Below, piece after piece: positions 8,903 to 16,110 of a stretch of 64,000 bases of DNA. The notes under the pieces are model-generated. The model was not told where the DNA came from, ran no database searches, and worked only from the letters and a program-made list of their open reading frames with translations. A program made the position numbers and the translations under genes. Source of the stretch: Marinomonas maritima (GTDB taxonomy: Bacteria; Pseudomonadota; Gammaproteobacteria; Pseudomonadales; Marinomonadaceae); contig NZ_JAMZEG020000002.1 of assembly GCF_024435075.2 (NCBI RefSeq), positions 1,131,501 through 1,195,500 of the forward strand, written 5' to 3'. Positions within the stretch are counted from its first letter, which is position 1; each line of letters opens with the position of its first letter.

Positions 8903-9385
8903 TTAAGACTCTCTCATTAATAAATTCACCCAGCCATTAGAGTGAAACTGCGCGGCTTGCTTCTTCTTCTTTCCAACCAAAATTGGCCCATTGTCCAAAA
9001 ATAAGAATGCTTTCCATGTTCTTTTAAATACGCCCCACTTAACTTCAAAAACCAACTCATTGTGGCAACAAAAAAATACCGTCGTATCATCACCCCAAGC
9101 TGAAAAATGCACTAAGAGATCATCAGGTAATGATGTTTGCTCACTGTCCCATGTTTTTTCCCATTGAAGTTTGCCTGACGGCACTTGCGTGGTGTTTTTT
9201 TTCAACCAATTTTTATCGGTAACATGGTCTGGGTGTATCTGATCATCACTAATATAATCGTGCCAAATTTGGGCGGCACGCTGCTCACTCAAAAGACGAA
9301 TTTCTTGCAAATCTTCTGGCTCTACTTTTGGGTCGTTTCGCTTAAAAATCCAATTTTTGGAAAAACATTCTAACGGTTGATACAA
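8903..9385 (-). CDS. DUF2947 family protein
   Basis: Uncharacterised protein of 160 residues resembling a family known in Vibrio and other marine gammaproteobacteria (DUF2947). Recognisable parts are the start PLECFSKNWIFKRND, the helix SEQRAAQIWHDYIS, and the block VFEVKWGVFKRTWKAFLFLD followed by a GKKKKQAAQF tail. It is Trp- and Lys-rich, with no signal peptide or membrane segment, and no catalytic motif is apparent. It converges with the DTW gene. The 164-bp gap upstream holds the promoter region of the divergent small gene at 9550. The family assignment rests on memory of related sequences; function is unknown. Confidence 0.75.
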   Translation of the reverse strand: MYQPLECFSKNWIFKRNDPKVEPEDLQEIRLLSEQRAAQIWHDYISDDQIHPDHVTDKNWLKKNTTQVPSGKLQWEKTWDSEQTSLPDDLLVHFSAWGDDTTVFFCCHNELVFEVKWGVFKRTWKAFLFLDNGPILVGKKKKQAAQFHSNGWVNLLMRES

Positions 9386-9468
9386 GGCGGTTTCCTTAAA
9401 TGTGTTCTTATCTAGTAATAGATATAAAATGATGAAAAAAACTAATCTAACAAGTGAGAAAGGATCGT

Positions 9469-9497
9469 TTGTTCAATCGGTCAAGCTTATCTAGTAT
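9469..9497 (+). promoter_or_regulatory. Putative sigma-70 promoter for the small basic protein
   Basis: TTGTTC (9469-9474) and TAGTAT (9492-9497) are separated by 17 bp, about 50 bp before the ATG at 9550. This is a match to -35/-10 spacing only; no start site is known. Confidence 0.4.
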
Positions 9498-9549
9498 GAG
9501 CGTTGTTGTAATAAAACAACATTTAAAATAAACATAGCCGGAGAATACC

Positions 9550-9741
9550 ATGGACTCTCAACAACAGTACGAAGCACTTTTAGCAAAATGGGGTTACGTC
9601 GACACCACAATTGAAGATCACGCTCGCCGCCAATTGCGCGCTCGCCGCGTAAAAACAGTTGTCGCATTTTTCAAAAATACGGTAAAAGCAATCAAAAAAA
9701 TCAGTGCTCGCCCTCAGCATCTCGGCCAAGCAAGCAACTAA
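9550..9741 (+). CDS. Small basic protein, unknown function
   Basis: A 63-residue protein that I do not recognise. It begins MDSQQQYEALLAKWGYV and then has a strongly basic helix (RRQLRARRVK), a Phe/Val stretch and a second Lys-rich helix (KNTVKAIKKISARP). There are no cysteines and no clear membrane segment. A good ribosome site (GGAGAA, six bases before ATG) and a plausible upstream promoter favour a real gene. It stands alone between the DUF2947 gene (divergent) and the HAD gene. The composition suggests nucleic-acid or membrane-surface binding, but that is only inference. Confidence 0.62.
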   Translation: MDSQQQYEALLAKWGYVDTTIEDHARRQLRARRVKTVVAFFKNTVKAIKKISARPQHLGQASN

Positions 9742-9893
9742 ACTTATAAGAGCAAAACCCATCATTAATTGGGTGCTAGTATATCGTAAATAATACTTTT
9801 TTTAGGGGAGAAAAATAATAAACCCCCTCCCTTCCTTAACACTCACCAAATTCGTTATCATCAACCATTCACTCATAACGAAACATCTTCTCT

Positions 9894-10538
9894 ATGACTT
9901 ACTCTTACAAAGCAATAATATTTGATTGTGATGGCGTTATTGTCGATACAGAAAATATATCAAATAACATTCTAAAGTCCATGCTAAGCCAATATGGCCT
10001 TGAACTTGATGACGAAACGTTGCATGCGAAATTTACCGGATTCACCAATCAAGAAAACCTCGCCAACGCCGAAAAACTGTTAGGTAGAGCCCTACCAGAA
10101 AATTTCGATGAAGACTACCGGAAGCAATTCCACACCATTATTGAAGCAAATTTAGAGCCCATTCACGGCGTACGTAATTTACTCAATAAAATAACCACCC
10201 CCATCGCGATGGCAACCAACGCTCGTCGTAAAGAAATGAACTTTAAACTGGATAAAATCCAATTATCTGAACGATTTGCCACACGCTTTTGCGTTGACGA
10301 TGTTGAAAACGGCAAGCCGGCACCAGATCTCTACTTAAAAGCCGCAAAAGCACTGACTGTTGACCCAAAAGATTGCATAGTGATTGAGGATTCTATTGCA
10401 GGTATTATGGCAGGCAAAGCCGCAGGTATGCGAGTTCTGGCGTTTAGTGAAACAATCGATGCAAAAATACAAGCAGCCGCTGGCGCGACAGAGTGCTTTA
10501 GTACTATGAAAGAGCTTGAAGGCTTATTAGGTCTTTAA
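9894..10538 (+). CDS. HAD-IA family hydrolase (phosphatase, YieH/beta-phosphoglucomutase-like)
   Basis: Haloacid dehalogenase superfamily phosphatase, probably acting on a small phosphorylated metabolite such as a sugar phosphate. The 214 residues contain motif I FDCDGVIVDTE with nucleophile Asp11 and acid/base Asp13, a helical cap (about 20-85), motif II MATNA near 104, motif III lysine in ENGKPAPDLYLKAA and motif IV VIEDSIAGIMAGKAAGM. It is nearest in style to 6-phosphogluconate phosphatase YieH, but substrate cannot be read from sequence. The gene is monocistronic; a weak hairpin (GAAGGCTT / AAGCCTTC) overlaps its stop codon, without a T-run. yejK is convergent 50 bp away. Confidence 0.88.
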   Translation: MTYSYKAIIFDCDGVIVDTENISNNILKSMLSQYGLELDDETLHAKFTGFTNQENLANAEKLLGRALPENFDEDYRKQFHTIIEANLEPIHGVRNLLNKITTPIAMATNARRKEMNFKLDKIQLSERFATRFCVDDVENGKPAPDLYLKAAKALTVDPKDCIVIEDSIAGIMAGKAAGMRVLAFSETIDAKIQAAAGATECFSTMKELEGLLGL

Positions 10539-10588
10539 CAAGCCTTCAGATGTTCGCTTAAGTGAATGCAGTGTATTAAATAGAAAAT

Positions 10589-11617
10589 CTAGTTAGACAT
10601 AGACTGCAATTGCTTGAGCAGACTCTTTGGCAACTCTTTAATAACAAGCGTTCCAGAGTCTGCATCAAATACCACAGACTCACCCAAAAGCTCACTATCA
10701 AAACTTAATGTCAGAGCGCGTGAACTTCCAGATAAACGTGTGAGTTTTTTCAGCGCCGCTTTTTCGACAAAAATCTCTTTTTCCATTTTAAAGCTATCAG
10801 AGTCAGCTATTTCTAAAAATTTATTCGCTTGCTCTATAGAGAACCGAGATTCAACCTGGGAAGCAATGTCCTTGATAGCCAAAGGTTCACGATCTTGAGC
10901 TTTCGCCTGACAATGTTCAGAAACCACTTTCTTAAACTCATTTGCCTGCTTAGATGGCAAACCCTCTGATTGACAAAACGCAGAGGTCAAATCCACCAGT
11001 TTACGCGTTTCTTTTGCCGCAACTTTAGGTTCATCACAACCAATAAACTGAGTAAAATATTCACTCTCCGACTTAGGAGCACGGCCAAAACGAAACGAAA
11101 TATAACGCCCTTCGTCACCGGCCTGCCAAGCCGTCAAATTGATACGTAAAGACATGTGCAACTTTTCTGTTTCAATTTGTTCTATTTGAGACAAACTAAG
11201 ATCAACACTAAGTCCAATGCCTTTTTTACGCTTCAACATCACTATGTATAAGAAATGCGTGTCGTGCAGCTCATAATGATTAAACCACAACAAACCACCC
11301 TCAGCTTCCTCAACAGGCTCTAAGTATGTCAGATACTCTGCTGCACACTCTTTAGTAAACCCAGAAAAATCAACAAAGGCATCATCCTTAAAATGCTTGG
11401 AAAGCAAAGTCGGTAGTTGCGCGCCTCCATCACTTCCTTGCGGATTAACAAAACGCCCCGTATTCATACCTGAACGATTAAATAAACTCGTCACCTGAGC
11501 AGAAAGCGCTTCCGCTTGCCCATCAACAGGATTTTCATTCGGGCGTGCGATTAAAATGGCTTTACGCTCACCTTCATGTTTTTGAATCTCATGCACAATT
11601 AAGTTGCTAATAGACAC
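10589..11617 (-). CDS. yejK: Nucleoid-associated protein YejK (NdpA family, 37 kDa)
   Basis: Abundant nucleoid-associated protein of unknown precise role in enterobacteria. The 342 residues (335 in E. coli) show the typical start MSISNLIVHEIQKHEGE, the central GGLLWFNHYEL / LYIVMLKRKKGIGLS block and YISFRFGRAPKSESEYFTQFIGC, which is highly characteristic. The C-terminal region has an EIFVEKAALKKLTRLSGSSR segment. It is divergent from the 105-residue unknown (89-bp gap). In many gammaproteobacteria yejK sits near radD, as it does here within 5 kb. No operon partner. Confidence 0.92.
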   Translation of the reverse strand: MSISNLIVHEIQKHEGERKAILIARPNENPVDGQAEALSAQVTSLFNRSGMNTGRFVNPQGSDGGAQLPTLLSKHFKDDAFVDFSGFTKECAAEYLTYLEPVEEAEGGLLWFNHYELHDTHFLYIVMLKRKKGIGLSVDLSLSQIEQIETEKLHMSLRINLTAWQAGDEGRYISFRFGRAPKSESEYFTQFIGCDEPKVAAKETRKLVDLTSAFCQSEGLPSKQANEFKKVVSEHCQAKAQDREPLAIKDIASQVESRFSIEQANKFLEIADSDSFKMEKEIFVEKAALKKLTRLSGSSRALTLSFDSELLGESVVFDADSGTLVIKELPKSLLKQLQSMSN

Positions 11618-11706
11618 CAGCTACCTCTTACGTTTAATATGGATAAATTGCGATCATTTTTTAACCCATCGATTTACAGTAGGATATAGTCCACACCCTA
11701 AACACT

Positions 11707-12024
11707 ATGATAAAACCCAAGACAACAAAAAAAGATACAAGAAAAGAGCTAGAGTCTCAGGTAGATCAATTTATCAAGGCGAATGGCACTATCCAACAAG
11801 TCAATATGGGTGAGTCCGGTTTAGTTGATGGGAAGTATAACACGAGCCACATCGGCTTTAACGAACCAAAACAAGACCGTACACCATTAAACCACGTTGT
11901 AGCTGCTATTCAACAAAGAAAACACAGCAAAACACCATCAACGCCTCCTACTAAAAAGCGACCTAAGAAAGTCGTAATCTATGACGACTTTGGAGAACCA
12001 TTGAGATGGGTATGGAAAGAATAA
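11707..12024 (+). CDS. Hypothetical basic protein (105 aa)
   Basis: Not firmly recognised. The protein begins with a Lys/Thr-rich stretch, then ESQVDQFIKANGTIQQVNMG and YNTSHIGF, and ends with the compact KKVVIYDDFGEPLRWVWKE. The segment QFIKANGTIQQV...KYNTSHI recalls the C-terminal part of small RNA polymerase-binding SutA proteins of pseudomonads, but the rest differs, so I leave it unnamed. No signal peptide or membrane segment. It starts 89 bp from divergent yejK and ends 91 bp before the glyoxalase gene. The ATG at 11707 is the first good start; no strong ribosome site is visible. Confidence 0.7.
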   Translation: MIKPKTTKKDTRKELESQVDQFIKANGTIQQVNMGESGLVDGKYNTSHIGFNEPKQDRTPLNHVVAAIQQRKHSKTPSTPPTKKRPKKVVIYDDFGEPLRWVWKE

Positions 12025-12115
12025 GTAGATAATAAGAGTCTCTTACTCATTCCTTTGAATTACTCCTCCGATACTGCAATAATACTTCGTAGTTTAACTA
12101 AATTAAGGAGCTATC

Positions 12116-12538
12116 ATGTCTATTCGATATCTGCACGCCATGATAAGAACGGATAAACCTGAAGAAAGTCATCAGTTTTACACTGAAGGTTTAGGGTTAA
12201 TCCAAACAAGACGCATGGACAGTGAAAAAGGTCAATTCTCACTGATCTATTATGCAACGGAAAAAGGCGCCCCAGAGGTAGAACTCACCCATAACTGGAG
12301 CGACCGCACTTACATAAGTGGTGATCAATTCGGCCACCTAGCCTTTCAAGTTGATGACATTTATCAAGTTTGCGAAAAACTGCAATCTATGGGTGTCACT
12401 ATATTGCGTCCACCTCGTGACGGACACATGGCATTCATTAAAGACCCAAACAATATTTCGATCGAACTTCTCCAAAAAGATGGATCTCTTGAAATTATCG
12501 AACCATGGGCCTCAATGGAAAATACAGGAAGCTGGTAA
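12116..12538 (+). CDS. gloA: Lactoylglutathione lyase (glyoxalase I, VOC family)
   Basis: Converts the methylglyoxal-glutathione hemithioacetal to S-lactoylglutathione. The 140 residues form two VOC beta-alpha-beta-beta-beta modules. All four metal ligands can be placed at the positions expected from E. coli GloA: His7, Glu56, His74 and Glu117. The sequence ISIELLQ around Glu117 and GHLAFQVDDI after His74 are typical. The shorter active-site loop is consistent with the Ni-type class. AAGGAG sits eight bases before the ATG. A terminator follows at 12585. The gene is monocistronic. Confidence 0.92.
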   Translation: MSIRYLHAMIRTDKPEESHQFYTEGLGLIQTRRMDSEKGQFSLIYYATEKGAPEVELTHNWSDRTYISGDQFGHLAFQVDDIYQVCEKLQSMGVTILRPPRDGHMAFIKDPNNISIELLQKDGSLEIIEPWASMENTGSW

Positions 12539-12584
12539 TTACATAAAATTACATAAATCCAGTTTCGTTAAACAAAGCTACAAA

Positions 12585-12615
12585 AAGGCAATAGTAATAT
12601 TGCCTTATTCTTTTT
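12585..12615 (+). terminator. Terminator after gloA
   Basis: AAGGCAATA (12585-12593) pairs with TATTGCCTT (12598-12606) around a GTAA loop, followed by ATTCTTTTT. It lies 46 bp past the gloA stop. Confidence 0.75.
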
Positions 12616-12658
12616 AAACTAACCAAATCGTAGAACAAAAAGAGTATTCAATAACATC

Positions 12659-13285
12659 ATGAAGACATTCATTAAAACCATCAGCCTCGTAGGGGTATTA
12701 TTTACCTTAAGTGATTTTGCTGTCGCCGAAAGTCTATACGCATCAAATGTACAGACTCACCTTGCTGATGCGGATAGAGATGGTGTTATTGATGCTCGAG
12801 ATCTCTGTCCAGATACACCAGAAGGCTCAACTGTTGACAACTATGGCTGCCCAAACCAATCAACAAAATTACTATCTGTTGAATTAAACGTATTATTTGA
12901 TTCTGGTAAAGCGGATATACAGCCTCGATTCTATTCAGAGCTAAAAGACTTAGCTAAATTCTTACAAGATCATCCAGCAAGCACCGTTGTCATTGAAGGC
13001 CATACGGATAGTAAAGGCTCAAGTGAGCTTAACCTTTCACTATCTCAAAAACGCGCCTCAGCAATCGCCGATGCACTTATTGATAGCTTTAGAATCAAAC
13101 CAGACAGAGTAAAAGGTATTGGTTATGGCGAAACTCGTCCTATCGCGAACAACGATACAGATACTGGCAGAAAACAAAATCGTCGAGCCATTGCTGAAGT
13201 ATTTTCAAAGCAGCAGCTTTCTAACGAACGTTGGACAATTTATAGCATAGACCAGAACACAAACACCGTATTAAACAAAAATTAA
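12659..13285 (+). CDS. OmpA-family outer membrane / peptidoglycan-binding protein
   Basis: Secreted protein that probably links the envelope to peptidoglycan. The 208 residues begin with a signal peptide (cleavage likely after SDFAVA, about residue 22). A thrombospondin type 3-like calcium motif follows (DADRDGVIDARDLCPDTPEG, 38-57). The OmpA C-terminal domain (about 75-180) has VLFDSGKADIQPRF, VVIEGHTDSKGSSELNLSLS and RVKGIGYGETRPIANN, with NRRA at the end, the standard peptidoglycan-binding signature. It lacks the N-terminal OmpA beta-barrel, so it is periplasmic or surface-linked, not a porin. It resembles stand-alone OmpA-like proteins found in many marine bacteria. A strong terminator follows 43 bp downstream. 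Confidence 0.88.
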   Translation: MKTFIKTISLVGVLFTLSDFAVAESLYASNVQTHLADADRDGVIDARDLCPDTPEGSTVDNYGCPNQSTKLLSVELNVLFDSGKADIQPRFYSELKDLAKFLQDHPASTVVIEGHTDSKGSSELNLSLSQKRASAIADALIDSFRIKPDRVKGIGYGETRPIANNDTDTGRKQNRRAIAEVFSKQQLSNERWTIYSIDQNTNTVLNKN

Positions 13286-13327
13286 TTACCTTTGTTCAAA
13301 ACACGGACAGCTAATGACATAAAAAAG

Positions 13328-13354
13328 CGGATGCTTAAATAGCATCCGTTTTTT
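13328..13354 (+). terminator. Terminator after the OmpA-like gene
   Basis: CGGATGC (13328-13334) and GCATCCG (13342-13348) form a perfect 7-bp stem with a TTAAATA loop, followed by six T. A-rich sequence on the other side could let it work in both directions. Confidence 0.9.
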
Positions 13355-13484
13355 AGAAATTACCTTTAATGTAAAAAATCACTTTCTTTTTAAAGCTGCA
13401 AAGCAAACCTTCTAAAATTTTAGAATGACTCTACCCTTGCGTCTATCAAGCGCTATAAAATTTATATACTAATAAGTCCATTCA

Positions 13485-13510
13485 CAAAAAAGCCTACAGT
13501 CATGTAGGCT
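13485..13510 (-). terminator. Terminator of the truncated TRAP receptor gene
   Basis: AGCCTACA (13491-13498) and TGTAGGCT (13503-13510) form an 8-bp stem with a 4-base loop; on the minus strand it is followed by six T. It lies 28 bp past the stop of the dctP remnant. Confidence 0.88.
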
Positions 13511-13537
13511 TATTTGGGGTCTTCACTCAGATATTAT

Positions 13538-14300
13538 TTAAATATCACACTGAGCTCTCAAAGACATCGCTTTCTGGTAAACAGCCCGAGCGGTAGTGCG
13601 TCCCCCTTGCTCAATACGGTCCAGATATGATTCAGTACCTTTTTTCAACAAAGGTCCCCAGTCGGAATCATTCATTGGGTCATTGACGACATGAATAACG
13701 TCCCCTTGATCCTTAGCTTCTTGAGCACCTTCTTTATCCAGTTTATCAAATACGTTTGCCGCTTTCATAGACCATTTCATACCACTATTATCATCAATGA
13801 CTTTTTTAATCGCTGGTGACAAACGATTATAAGAACGCTTATTCATGGTCACTGCAAATAGTCCACTCGCGTATGGGATTTGAAGGTGGTAGTTAACTAA
13901 CTCGTTAACACGAAATACTTTCATTGCTTCAAATGGAAAACTCAAGCCATCAATAACACGTCGCTCAAGAGATTGATAGATATCAGGTGCAGACATATCA
14001 ACGGGGGATACGCCCATTTGAACTAACATCTCCCCACCGACAGCATTAGGTCGACGAATTTTTAAACCTTTAAAATCGCTCGGTTTTTGGATGTCTTGAT
14101 CACGAGTATGAAGATAAGCAGACCCTGTAGTGAATAAAAATAAAACATGACTGTCATCGTACTCTTGATTAATATCACCTTCGTCATACAGCGTTTGTAA
14201 AATGCACGCTCCCTGAGGCGCAGAAGATGAAATACCAGGTAATTGAACTGTTTCAGACAAAGGAAAACGCCCTGCATTATATCCTTGAACCACTGCACTT
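13538..14300 (-). pseudogene. TRAP transporter solute receptor (DctP family), 5'-truncated by IS
   Basis: C-terminal two thirds of a periplasmic DctP-type receptor for a tripartite (TRAP) transporter. The receptor sequence begins at SAVVQGYNAGRFPLSETVQL and includes the family core KIRRPNAVGGEMLVQMGVSP (the RxP/TxxxxxxLxxxGxxP-like signature arginine motif) and VIDGLSFPFEAMKVFRV. About 90 N-terminal residues including the signal peptide are missing, replaced by the left end of the IS at 14301. The open frame continues into the IS for 60 codons, but that N-terminal part is IS sequence and not receptor. Without signal peptide and promoter it is very likely non-functional. No DctQ or DctM gene is nearby. 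Confidence 0.85.
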
Positions 14301-14365
14301 TGGTATGGACCCACTTTAATAGACATCTCATAGCTATATAATAATAGGTAAACATGAGGTGAATT

Positions 14366-14659
14366 ATGAGTGGAAAACGTTATACCCATGAGTTCAAAAT
14401 TGAAGCTGTTAAACAAGTCACTGAGCGCGGCTATAAGATTGCAGAAGTGGCTGAGCGACTTGGCGTTAGTTACAAAAGTATGCATGATTGGATTGCCCGA
14501 TACAGCAAACCTGAAGCGAATAGAAAAGCGGACGATTCAGCTCTGTCGGAGATTCAGCAACTCAAAGCTGAACTTAAACGGGTGACCGAAGAGAGGGACA
14601 TTCTAAAGGAGGCCGCCGTGTACTTTGCCGGGGAGTCAAAGAAAAGTACACGTTCATAA
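14366..14659 (+). CDS. IS3-family transposase OrfA (helix-turn-helix)
   Basis: DNA-binding half of the transposase. Its 97 residues start MSGKRYTHEFKIEAVKQVTE, with a helix-turn-helix (IAEVAERLGVSYKSMHDWIA) and a leucine-zipper-like helix (IQQLKAELKRVTEERDILKEA). Near the 3' end the A-rich stretch AAAGAAAAG (14638-14646) is the likely -1 frameshift site that joins it to OrfB; the -1 frame there reads KEKYTFIKSRLHDY, which is typical of the OrfA-OrfB junction. It is intact here, unlike the copy at 27022. Confidence 0.92.
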   Translation: MSGKRYTHEFKIEAVKQVTERGYKIAEVAERLGVSYKSMHDWIARYSKPEANRKADDSALSEIQQLKAELKRVTEERDILKEAAVYFAGESKKSTRS

Positions 14660-14691
14660 AATCACGGCTCCATGACTATTCTATTGTTGTC

Positions 14692-15516
14692 TTGTGTCGA
14701 ACGCTGCAAGTCCATAGGAGCGGTTTTTATGCTTGGCTAAGTTGTCCAAAAAGTCGACGAGAACAAGAAGATGACCAACTTGCCATCGACATTAAAACGC
14801 ACTGGCTTAAAAGTGGTTGTGTTTATGGCTACCGCAACATCACCAAAGACCTAAAGGGAGAAGGCAAGTCTTGTGGAAAGAATCGAGTGCTAAGGGTGAT
14901 GCGCCGCGAGGGCTTAAAAGCACTAATAGGCTATAAACGTCGCCCTGTTTTTCATCATGGATCTGAACGTAATACAGCCCCAAATACACTCAATAGAGTG
15001 TTTATTGTCCCAGAACCAGATCAAGTATGGGTGACCGATTTTACGTACATTCGGACAAAAGAAGGCTGGCTTTACGTGACCGTCGTTGTTGATCTATTTT
15101 CTAGATTGGTCGTAGGATGGTCAATGAGATCAAGGGCGACAACGGAGTCCGTTATTGATGCTTTACTCATGGCAATTTGGCGACGACGCCCTACAAAAAG
15201 AGTATTGGTACACTCAGATCAAGGCACTCAATATACCTCAAAAGATTGGCAAACCTTCTTAAAAGATAATAATCTTGAAGCCAGTATGAGTCGCCGTGGT
15301 AACTGCCATGATAATGCTGTTGCGGAAAGCTTTTTCTCATTGTTAAAAAAAGAAAGAGTACGCAATCGAACCTACAAAATAAGAAGTGATGCTCGTTCAG
15401 AGGTTTTTGATTATATCGAATGCTTTTATAATCCAAAGCGACACCATGGATCAAATAATGGATTATCGCCACTGCAATATGAGAAGCGGTATTTTACGGA
15501 GCTAGAAACTGTCTAG
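14692..15516 (+). CDS. IS3-family transposase OrfB (DDE integrase core)
   Basis: Catalytic half of the transposase. The 274 residues shown start at a TTG, but in practice translation probably enters by -1 frameshift from orfA, near 14640, so the real product is an OrfAB fusion. Residues include the HTH_21 region (CRTLQVHRSGFYAWL), first catalytic Asp in VWVTDFTYI, second in LVHSDQGTQYTS, and the Glu in NCHDNAVAESFFSLLKKE, 35 residues later, giving the DDE triad with the IS3 signature. The frame is complete. It ends 18 bp before the right inverted repeat terminus. Confidence 0.93.
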   Translation: MCRTLQVHRSGFYAWLSCPKSRREQEDDQLAIDIKTHWLKSGCVYGYRNITKDLKGEGKSCGKNRVLRVMRREGLKALIGYKRRPVFHHGSERNTAPNTLNRVFIVPEPDQVWVTDFTYIRTKEGWLYVTVVVDLFSRLVVGWSMRSRATTESVIDALLMAIWRRRPTKRVLVHSDQGTQYTSKDWQTFLKDNNLEASMSRRGNCHDNAVAESFFSLLKKERVRNRTYKIRSDARSEVFDYIECFYNPKRHHGSNNGLSPLQYEKRYFTELETV

Positions 15517-15534
15517 GAAATTGGGTCCATACCA

Positions 15535-16051
15535 TTTTTTAGAGGCCCCTGTTTCTGGTACAAAAAAACCAGCAGAAGACGGCACGTTAATCATCTTAGC
15601 CGCAGGAGACGCATCGCTATATGAGGATTCAAAAACCGCTTTTGACGTGATGGGGAAAATGTCGCCCTACCTTAGTGATGTTGGTCAAGGCGCTAATATG
15701 AAACTGGTAGTGAATATGATGATGGGCGGCATGCTAAGTATCTTTAGCGAAGGCATGTCATTAGGGCAAAAAGCAGGACTAAACGGAGACCAAATTCTAG
15801 AAATCATTGATGCAGGCGCCATAGCAAACCCAATGTTTAAAGGCAAAGGCGCTATGCTTTTAAAAGAGGACTACAGCACAAGCTTCCCCCTTAAACACAT
15901 GCAGAAAGACATACGTCTTGCCGTAGCGCTCGGTGATCAACTCAAGCAGCCTCTTCCCACTGCAGCGGCTGCCAATGAAACCTTTAAACAAGCCATAAAA
16001 TCAGGCTTTGCAGACGAAGACATCGTCGCTGTCTATAAAGTAATAAAATAA
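15535..16051 (+). pseudogene. NAD(P)-dependent beta-hydroxyacid dehydrogenase, 5'-truncated by IS
   Basis: C-terminal part of a 3-hydroxyisobutyrate / glyoxylate reductase-like enzyme. It begins within the substrate-binding signature at FLEAPVSGTKKPAEDGTL and continues with the catalytic lysine helix GANMKLVVNMMMGG and LKHMQKDIRLAVALGDQL. The Rossmann domain with GxGxxG (about 110-120 residues) is missing; the preceding codons belong to the right end of the IS. It is therefore a relic even though an open frame with a TTG start runs from the IS (15521). It ends 59 bp from the convergent flavoprotein gene. Confidence 0.88.
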
Positions 16052-16110
16052 TTTTTACCTATCAGAAAAACAGAGGATGGGAGACCAATCCTCTCGCTCT
16101 CTACACGCCA

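Larger units (their letters stand above)
14301..15534 (+). mobile_element. IS3-family insertion sequence, copy 1 (1234 bp)
   Basis: Ends are imperfect inverted repeats starting TGGTATGGACCCA at 14301 and ending TGGGTCCATACCA at 15534. It carries orfA and a -1-frame orfB, as expected for the IS3 family. The bases next to the two ends do not match (ACTT on the left, TTTT on the right), so there is no convincing target duplication, and unrelated genes truncated at their 5' ends lie on both sides. This suggests that the copy results from recombination or deletion between IS copies. Copy 2 at 25867 is over 97 percent alike by eye and lies in the opposite orientation. Confidence 0.92.

Noticed and set aside
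14301..14485. N-terminal 60 residues of the open frame leading into the TRAP receptor remnant
   Set aside because: These codons are IS sequence read antisense to orfA, fused in frame by chance; no signal peptide, so not a real receptor start.
16072..16094. Strong hairpin AGAGGAT...ATCCTCT between the dehydrogenase relic and the flavoprotein gene
   Set aside because: Has no T-run on either strand, so I do not call it a terminator, though it might contribute to one.
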